Under the pieces are notes generated by a model. That model was not told where the DNA came from. It did not search any database and saw only the letters and a program-made list of their open reading frames with translations. A stretch of DNA of 64,000 bases. It comes from Cryptomeria japonica (lineage: Eukaryota; Streptophyta; Pinopsida; Cupressales; Cupressaceae). Below, piece after piece: positions 56,201 through 64,000 of the stretch. The stretch is from NCBI RefSeq assembly GCF_030272615.1, contig NC_081410.1, positions 287,925,957-287,989,956 of the forward strand, given 5' to 3'. Within the stretch, counting starts at the first letter, position 1. The number at the start of each line of letters is the position of its first letter. A program made the translations under genes and the position numbers.

Positions 56201-59200
56201 TGTAATGCCCTGCCAGGAACCCTAAAGGAAAACAACACAACAAGGCAACTAAAGGGTGAAATAATTTTTTTTTGTTTGTTAAAGACTAAGTGCACTAACT
56301 AAAAACCATTGCATGTTTAACAACACAATGGAAGTCTACCATATGTTTTCCTAAGGGTAACCAACGAAGATTAATTTCGTAGATTATATTAACATCACAG
56401 TTAATCCATTTAATTAGATAAAATTGAATGCTTTAGTTTAAAACTACACATACATCCAAATTTCATAATAAGGAAATAAAAGTATTCCAATGTATCCAAT
56501 TTCCATAAACCATTTAAACATAAGATCAAAACAATAACATTCATTTCACTGACATAATATTACAATATCCATAAATACATAGCTTCCAATAATACCACTG
56601 GTTACAAAGTTACAATATCAAGGTTACATAAAAGTCTGATACAATGACCACAAGGTCTCAACTGAACAATGATCTCGAACAAGAGCTGGTACATAAACCA
56701 CGAAGCAAGAAACACCACCGAAGCCTTTCCTCGCCTGAAGATACAATCCAGAACATCCGATGGGAAGTGGCACTACCACCCGACTATGTGATCCCGAAAT
56801 GGAACCACCCCACCGTGCTAGGAGATAGTAGAAAACCCTCAAGCAAGCAAAGTAAGACAAGTACAAAAGGACTACAAGACTCTACAAACATCCATGTAAC
56901 TCAACTCATAAAATACAAGTGACTCTAAGAAGAGAGTGTCATCGCATAGCTTGATGGTTACCATGGTACAACCTCCATAAGTCCCCGCCTCCATCCTAGG
57001 TTTCTCTCGGAAACCTATCCCGAGCCTCTTGTTCCAACTAAGTCTCATGCGGACCCTACCAATCCTTTTGTGAAGACAAGGTGGTAAGTTTGTCATTCCA
57101 GGCCTCCTCGTAACATTATGAGCTCTATACAAGCACTCACCTATGCACGAGGTACACTTATCTTAATTAATATTTATCTCACTCCCCCCCAATATATTAT
57201 TATGTTATCACTTTTTAACTAACTTTCGATGGGTTATCTTGTCATCCACTTTGGGCACAGCCCCCGCTCGAAAGCCATTCTCTCTCATAGAACACTAACA
57301 GAAAATGTCTCTCTCTACGAGAACTCTATGGTGAAACAGACAACCATAAACAATCCTGACAAAGCACAGGTGAAGGATACACAATCACTAACCAAAGATT
57401 GACCATTTGGATAACAACACACAATGGCTCATATCAAAAAGATTATACAACAACACCTGGTCTAGCAGATATAGCAACATAAGACACAATGACAATAACA
57501 CAACCAATTTTGCAATGAAATTAAGCTTGACCGAGAATACCATTTACACAAGATCCTATTACAAACAATCTTTTCTCAACACAGCCAAAGCATGAATTAC
57601 TTCCAAATAAAGATTTCCCAAAAAATAAGAAATACAACTATATTTATATAAATCAATTTTGTCATTTGTCTAATAAAGTTAAATAAATTCACATATGAAT
57701 TAATCTCCTAACGTGTTTACAAACATAAATATGGGATCTTAATTTATAAACTTTTTTCTGAAATAACTAAATTTGAATTAATTATATATAAACTAAAATC
57801 TTCAATTATAAATTTCTCACATTTATATTTTACCAAAACCTTATTTAAAATCCCAAAGCCTAAGGAAATTACTTTAATTAAAAGTAATATAAAGTAAAAA
57901 CAACTATATATATATATATTAAAACAAATATATTATTATTTTATTTTATTAAATTTCTTTAAAAACAAAATTTAAAAAATATATTATAATTAAATTAAAT
58001 TAAAAATTAAAACTACTACCTATTCGGCTACCCTAAGGTAGCGGTGTTACCATAGGCAGCCAACGCTACCCTTGGGTAGCGCTATTGTCCTAAGGCAGCA
58101 ACAGCTACCTTTGGGTAGCGCTGCTGCCCTATGGCAACAGCCACTACCGAAAGTAGTGCGGCATGGGTTGAGGTATTGCCTCCCCACATTTTATAATTAA
58201 TTTTTTTTTTTTTTTAATTTTTTTTTTTATTAATTTTTTTTTTAAAACATAAAATTGCAGTTTTATTAAAACCATTACAGCAGCAAAAAAAAACTAAATA
58301 TCCAATTCAATAAAATTCTTTTAGAATTTTATTCCAATTTTTTTTAAAATTAGATACTCTCATAAATTTAATTCAAAATTAAATTTATTCCTAAAGTGAT
58401 CAACAATTTCCATAGAGATACCTTTATTGAAAAAAAGAACTATTAGAACAAATCAAACAAGAGAGGATAATTTCTCAGGTAAATACCCTTTCTCATAAAT
58501 CTTGCAATTTCCATGCATCATAAAATCTTGACAAATTTTCTATAATAATTTTTCCTAATTTTCCCAAAATTACATACTTCCCATAAATTAGAAATACACA
58601 TCAGGCATGGATTTTAAAACAAAACTCGAATTCATTAGAAGAGGGTTTTGGATTTGACAATTATTTTACACACACATCAAGCAAAGAAAAATAGAAATAT
58701 TTACTAAAAACACACAACTAAGAAATCATCCAACATGGTATAGCTTTCCTGGAAGATATCTGTAGAAGAGCCCTAATCTTTTAAACTTCCAATAAATTTC
58801 TTCACCTAAAATTCTTGACTTGTTCCTGTGTAACTAAAATAAAGACCTATACCCCTATTTAAACTAAATTTCTAGGTTCAATAGCTTTTTCACAAAAAAC
58901 CTAAATTTAGAATAATAGTAATTTTATTTTCTTTTCTAAATTTATCACAAAAGATAAGCTAACATGCTATAATTAAAAATCATTATTCTTTCTTTTCTTT
59001 TCTCATGCACATTAATTAATTTTTAAATAAAGAATTAAAACAATATTTTAATTCTAATTAATCATTTTATTCATTTATTTAATTAAAATTTTAGGAAACA
59101 ATAAAAACAATTAATCTTATTTTATTTTTTCCATTTAAATAAAAATATATTTCTAATATCATGCAGCTTGCAACTTAATTTAATAATTTCTTTTAATTAA

Positions 59201-59908
59201 CTAAATTTATAATCTCAATGCATAAACAATACAACTATGAGATAATTCCATAAACTTAATTAATTAATTAATTAATTAATTAAATCCACTAAAACACTCA
59301 AATTAAACAAAACTCAAGCAAATACTCATAAAAAGATCAAATGACAAAATACGAAAGCCGAACAAACTAACAAGATGACCAACTGATGACACTCATACGA
59401 GTGTAACTGAGTAAAATAGGGTCAACTACTATCTCCTCCACTTCCATCGGAAAATATAAGGCATGCTCAGACCTATGAAGCCAGGTGGAGACGATACCTC
59501 GTACCTACCTGGTACTTGTACCTGCAATAATCTACATCACCGAACCACACATGCATATATATACAATATAGAAAACACGACATACACACCGATGAAGGAG
59601 AATCGCGACATTCACTGTCTCACTAAAATGAGTGAAAGAAAATCATCCCCTTGCATCCAATACACTCGCAAACACACAACCTATAATTTTACATTGCATA
59701 GGTAAAGTAAAATGTCAATACATAGCAATAATCTATAAAATGTCACAAATCACAAGTATTGAAATACTACAAATAAAATATACATCTCATCTCCAGTTAA
59801 AGCATAATGTTATAAAAATCTGAATAATATATCATGGTAATGTATCCATTGAAAACAATCAATAATAAAATATGAGTCTAATGAGTTCAAACTAGTAGGG
59901 GTACTACA
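56201..59908 (-). repeat. 5' LTR of Gypsy-4 (3708 bp)
   Basis: On minus it starts TGTAGTACCCCTACTAG and ends CAGGGCATTACA. It contains a segment near 59460-59610 homologous to the LARD LTR (CACCTGGCTTCATAGG and surrounding), the palindrome array (58026-58160), poly-T stretches (58200-58245), a (TTAA)n run at 59257-59283, and (TA)n at 57905-57920. No coding sequence. Confidence 0.92.
58026..58160. repeat. Array of about seven short palindromes in the Gypsy-4 LTR
   Basis: Units of 19-22 bp alternate between GCTACCCTTGGGTAGC-like and GCTGCCCTATGGCAAC-like words, each an inverted repeat with 5-7-bp arms and a 2-4-base loop. It is GC-rich within a very AT-rich LTR. Confidence 0.85.
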
Positions 59909-60639
59909 TGTACTTACCTCCTTATTATGATTTATTATGATTGGTCCTCTTGGAAGTTGTGATTGTGAAGATATTATTATTTAATTGTTTGTTTATTTAT
60001 TTATACTATTTTGTGGTTTAACATTTATTGAGGCGTTTGATTTATTTATTATCCCTTTCTATTTTATTTATTTATTATTTATTGTTGTTTATTCTTTTAC
60101 CCATTTGTTTATTTATTATTTACCTTACCTACCCTCTTTTATTATTGGTTGTGAGGTTTAGAGATTTACGTAATATCTTTTAATTATTATTCTCACCTCA
60201 AATTTTGGTAGGGTTGGTATGATTAATAATTTTTTTAATTATTTTGATGTCGGCCATGATGGGTTATGGTTTTGGATTAATTTTTTATATATTGAGTTTC
60301 ATGAGTTTTGTTGGGGGTGGGTTTTGATGGAGATTATTTTCATTGCTATGAAATTCACAATTTGGCTGGGGTTTGAATTTGGAATTGGAGCTTGGATTTG
60401 GGATTGCGCTTCATGAAATTTAATTGTCCATTTGCTGCTATTACCAAGTTAGAGGGTTTATCCTTCTTTGCAATTATTTTCGAAAAACTTGTTTGAAAAA
60501 GATTGTCTGCGAGAAATTTTGAATTGCTGAGAAATTTAAATAAATCAATTATAAATGTGTTGATTAAGATTATTGTATTCTTTGGTTTAAATTTTTGGAA
60601 ATGCTTGTTGTGAATTTGTGGGTGTTTGGGAGTTGTTGG

Positions 60640-61135
60640 TGTCATGAAAATGCTATTTAGTCCATTATGTGTTCTACAGTAATTGTTGTATGTACAACAA
60701 AACCTTGTGTAAGCATCACAGTGTCATGAAAACATTGTTTAGTTAGTTATGCATTCTACAGTAATTGTTGCGTAAGCATCACAGTGTCGTGAAAACATTG
60801 TTTAGTTAGTTATGCATTCTACAGTAATTGTTGTATGTGCGACATAACCTTGTGTAAGCATCACAGCGTCGTGAAAATGTTGTTTAGTCTATTATGTATT
60901 CTGTAGCAATTGTTGTATGTGCACCAAAACCCTGTGTAAGTGTCACAATGTCACAAAAACGTTGTTTAGTCCATTATGTGTTCTGCAGTAATTGTTGTAT
61001 GTGCGACAAAACCCTATGTGAGCGCTGCAATGTTGTGAATGTGTTATTTGACTTGCTAGATGTTTTGCAGTAACTATTATATGCATGACAAAACCCTATG
61101 AATGCACTACAAAGTGTCATAAATACATTGTTTGT
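60640..61135 (+). repeat. Tandem repeat of about 85 bp in LARD 3' LTR
   Basis: About six units, with one shortened (60745-60780, where the unit jumps from AATTGTTG to CGTAAGCATCACAG). Counterpart of 37640-38030. Confidence 0.8.
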
Positions 61136-63202
61136 TTCTGTACTACTATTTTGGCTTTTGAGTCACATTTTTGGGTCTGTTTTTCATACCAGAAGCTTGT
61201 ATTGAGGTTTCCTGATTTTTTTCCACTACTGAGTATTTTCATATCTAGTTATTTATATGCATTTTGTGCTCCAACAAGTATTTTGCACTTGTCTGTTGAG
61301 GTTTGCAAATTTTCTCTAGCAAGATGTATGCATTCCTTGTTGTTGAGGATGAGTATGTGTAGCTCCATCGAGAGGTTATATTGTGCCTCACTATTGAGGA
61401 CTATGGGATCTCATTGGATTCATATTCTTGCCCTATTTGTGTGTTTATATGTTCTTGAGGCACCCTTTATTGTTGCATTATGATGCTTTGATCTTCGTAG
61501 TTGAGTTTTCATGTTGTTATTATGATGCATCTTGTTGTGTATTTACCCGATGGATTTGGTCCATTGTAGGGAGAGTGGGTTGTTGCATGTGTGGACCAGG
61601 GTCATAAGCATTAGGTCTCTAGGAGGGGGTCTAGACTTGATGAAACCACATGAAGAGCTTTCTTGTAATTGCAAGTGATAATGTTAATAATTGATTAGTG
61701 GGTTTGGGTATTTAGGAATTCACTAAACAAGATAATATTTGATTTTATGGCCCCACCTCATAACCCTTAAGGGATAGTCGGGATGATCTTGGGAAGACCA
61801 TTGGAGCGGTAAACCAATCTTCCTTAAATGGATCCAAGATTGAGATGGTTCCAAGTGTCTATCAGGGTGAGGCGTGGCCCCTTTTGTTGTGAGGATAACA
61901 TGTGATGACACTCTTGCCCTACATGTATCCATTATCCATATACCCTTGTTGTTGTTTATGCCTCTGGAAGTTTCGTTGCTTTGAATTAGACTTGTGATGA
62001 ATTTTGATGTTGTATTATTATGTTGGAGTCTTGTGGTGTCATGTCGTATCCTATGGTTTTAAGGTGTCAGCTTAGGTCTTGAGTGTGAGTTGGAACCTTA
62101 TGTCATCTCCTAGCACGAGGGGTGGTCCCTATTAGGTTCCACATGGTCAGGTGGTTTGATGCCTTCTTCTATTGGGATATTCCTCTTGGATTTTAGTGTG
62201 CGTAGATTGGATTCTTGGTTCTTCATTATGTGGATATTCTTTGGAGCTGATTTGTATGTATTTGGATTAGAAAGCAATGTATCACAATTGTTTGTATATG
62301 TAAAATAAATTATGTATTCTTGAGACATTTGTCTTCTTGTATTTGTAAATATAATTTAAAAGGAATATGAGATAGTAGTTTAGGAGTAGTCCTCATTGTA
62401 CATTCATTGATGCATTTGGTATTTATTATATAATGTTAGATTATGAGTTCTATGTGGATAAGAAAGAGTTGGTATGTACGCATTTGTATTATATTGAAAT
62501 TGTAAAATGGGATTGTATGTATAATCTTATGGAAACTATGTTGGAAGAATAGTAGTTGTTGTGATAGATATTGTTTAAGAAATGGAAGTTATCTAGATGA
62601 AATGGATTATGTTACTTAGGTAAATGAGATAGTTATCTTAGAGATGTAATGAAAATTGAAAGAATAATCTAGTCCTATAGAAGAGAATGGTTATACAAAC
62701 TATGATGATTTTATGATGAAATGAAAGAATGGATATTAGGAGTATTTGATTTGGTAGTTTTTAAAAGAATCTAAAGAGTATGCTAAGTGACTAAGTTATA
62801 CAAATGTGTTAAGCATTTACTATAGTTGTATGGAAAGTAAATGGACAGATGGATAATAGAATATGATGTTCTAAGATGGATTTATGATGTTTTAGGATTT
62901 TGTCAAGCAAAGACGTTGAGATAACCTAGGGAATGGATTTGCATTGTATGAGTTTATATAGAGATTGTGTTAATGATTAAATTATCATTCTACTTGCATA
63001 ATATGAATCTATGGATATGTTCATGTTGATTTATGCATTCATGTAAATTGTTAATGGTGCATTGATGAATATTGGTAGTAATGTTGCATTAATGGAATGT
63101 TAGAAATAGTATAGAAGTGATAGTTACCTTATAAAAAAAAATTATCTCTGTTTGTTAGTAGATTTATGTTTATTTCTCTAGGGTATTTTGGTGGGCATTA
63201 CA

Positions 63203-63207
63203 CTTGT
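63203..63207 (+). other. Target site duplication of the LARD, right copy
   Basis: CTTGT, identical to 30429-30433. Confidence 0.9.
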
Positions 63208-64000
63208 ATTCTAATAAAGTTTATCATGTCTTGTATTTTGACAAGGTTTAACAGAGTGAAACAGGTTTTAGTAGAAACCCTCCACAAAATATAGCCTATC
63301 GACTAACGAGCTAAAGAATTTATGGCAATATATAATAGCCAAATACGATTTTTTTTTATTTGAAATTTGGTTTGATCTCAAGTTGAATAAAATTTGATTT
63401 TTTTTGATTCCATTATTTTCTAAAAGAATTGGTAGGTACCTAAAATCCAAGAAACAACTTCCCAAGGAGATTTTCGGCGTGGGACAGGGTTGAGTGAAAG
63501 CCGCATGTAATATAGCCTATCGACTAATAATTAAATCAAATTTTGACATGTGTACAAGTGATCCAAAGATTGTTTTCTCCCTTCGGTTTCTATAAAAGGG
63601 AATTCAAGATCACTTCTAAGGGGTTTTGAAATATTGTAACTAGGTAGGTAAAATAGGAGTTTGAATTTGAGTAATAGAAAGTCATTTCTACAAGAATTTA
63701 GCATTTCATGGATTATACTCACCATTTTTTAAAGAATTAATAAGAAACCATTTCAAATTATCTCCCATTTGTATTTTCTAATTTGTATGAGTTACTTCTA
63801 TCAAGGATACTATAATTTGTCTTTGCAAGTTGCAGCATCACAAATTGTATACCCTTAATTAGGGTTGTCCAATTTCATGCTTAGGTTAGCACCCACCTTA
63901 GAGTGTTGCATTTTGCATTTTGAAATTCCTTAAGTAGTTAATTAATTAAGTTAATTAAATCTAAATCCTCTCTCTTATTGTTACCAAATTTTGCTACACC
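63208..64000. other. Unassigned flank of the LARD
   Basis: No gene recognised. An 18-bp word (ATATAGCCTATCGACTAA) occurs at about 63290 and 63510, within similar GAAA(C/G)CC...ATAGCC contexts. A TATA-box-like site lies at 63591. The sequence turns AT-rich with TTAATTAA words towards the window end. Confidence 0.5.
63591..63600 (+). promoter_or_regulatory. TATA-box-like site
   Basis: TATAAAAGGG in a C/T-rich upstream context (TTTTCTCCCTTCGGTTTC), the form expected for a plant promoter or LTR. No downstream gene is visible in the remaining 400 bp, so this may be chance or an unrecognised LTR. Confidence 0.25.

Larger units (their letters stand above)
51714..59908 (-). mobile_element. Gypsy-4: Ty3/Gypsy element with 3.7-kb LTRs, internally deleted
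   Basis: The minus-strand order is a full 5' LTR (59908-56201), PBS, gag, protease, the start of RT, then an abrupt junction near 53618 into the middle of the 3' LTR (to 51714). RNase H, integrase and the first 1.8 kb of the 3' LTR are gone. The target duplication is TGTAT (51709-51713) and TGTAC (59909-59913), four of five bases. Very long LTRs and a Gly/Arg-rich gag start suggest a Del/Tekay-like chromovirus; the lineage is inference. It lies in the LARD 3' LTR. Confidence 0.93.
30434..63202 (+). mobile_element. Giant non-autonomous LTR retrotransposon (LARD)
   Basis: Two long direct repeats, 30434-40068 and 50864-63202, start TG(T/G)AGTGCCCC and end ATTACA. They are flanked by the 5-bp duplication CTTGT. 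Each is split by a later insertion; without these the LTRs are about 4.05 and 4.14 kb. The internal domain (40069-50863) is about 3.5 kb after removing Copia-4 and has no gag or pol. A purine-rich tract precedes the right LTR and a worn PBS follows the left one, giving plus orientation. About 4-kb LTRs with a 3.5-kb non-coding internal domain are the proportions of LARDs described in grasses. Transposition would have needed proteins from another element. Confidence 0.92.
50864..63202 (+). repeat. 3' LTR of the LARD (interrupted by Gypsy-4)
   Basis: LTR parts are 50864-51713 and 59914-63202, about 4.14 kb. They are collinear with 30434-31818 and 37400-40068 except for lost TTTATT-rich sequence near 51530 and one more tandem-repeat unit. 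End is GGGCATTACA. Confidence 0.9.

Noticed and set aside
60219-60416. Frame matching 31623-31826, a conserved-looking small protein
   Set aside because: The similarity is the LTR-LTR identity of the LARD, and is not protein conservation.
1-64000. tRNA, rRNA, CRISPR arrays, bacterial operons
   Set aside because: No cloverleaf, rRNA core, spaced direct-repeat array or ribosome-binding pattern was seen. tRNA-like words are primer-binding sites of retroelements.

Overview
The window reads as intergenic DNA from a large, repeat-rich plant genome, and nothing in it looks like an intact host gene. It is AT-rich, mostly CpG-poor, and packed with nested LTR retrotransposons. The long LTRs, heavy decay, coiled-coil/zinc-knuckle Copia gags and very large nested units suggest a gymnosperm such as a conifer; that assignment is inference and not tested. 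The only host-gene sequence recognised with confidence is a broken plant DRM-type (RNA-directed) DNA cytosine methyltransferase, present as two fragments.

Positions 1-14,524 are the right-hand side of a four-layer insertion stack whose left halves lie outside the window. A minus-strand Copia (Copia-1, to 2,912) sits in a minus-strand Ty3/Gypsy (Gypsy-1, LTR 7,141-7,758). That sits in a second minus-strand Gypsy (Gypsy-2, LTR 11,562-12,692), which sits in the RNase H region of a plus-strand Copia (Copia-2, LTR 13,289-14,524). Copia-2 in turn lies in an older plus-strand Copia-like remnant (Copia-3, 14,525-16,235). Copia-1 and Copia-3 share an unusual order: a gag with multiple tandem CCHC knuckles followed by an unrecognised ORF where pol would be expected.

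Positions 16,236-30,428 are a mosaic: a poorly explained CpG-richer pocket, a purine-rich tract, Gypsy gag debris, a Copia-type LTR flanked by a 44-bp direct repeat, a solo LTR with perfect target duplication inside a small inverted-repeat element, a truncated L1-type LINE, the two DRM fragments, and a Copia-like 3' half with a coiled-coil ORF.

Positions 30,434-63,202 form one giant non-autonomous LTR element (a LARD: large retrotransposon derivative) bounded by a perfect 5-bp target duplication, CTTGT. Once later insertions are removed it has LTRs of about 4.1 kb and an internal domain of about 3.5 kb with no recognisable gag or pol. Three complete-ended elements landed in it later: Gypsy-3 (31,819-37,394) in its 5' LTR, Copia-4 (41,624-48,952) in its internal domain, and Gypsy-4 (51,714-59,908) in its 3' LTR. 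Gypsy-4 has 3.7-kb LTRs whose ends and one inner segment resemble the LARD LTR, so it belongs to the kind of autonomous family that could have mobilised the LARD. No element appears capable of autonomous movement now, because every reading frame carries stops, frameshifts or deletions. The last 0.8 kb is unrecognised flanking DNA with one TATA-box-like site.
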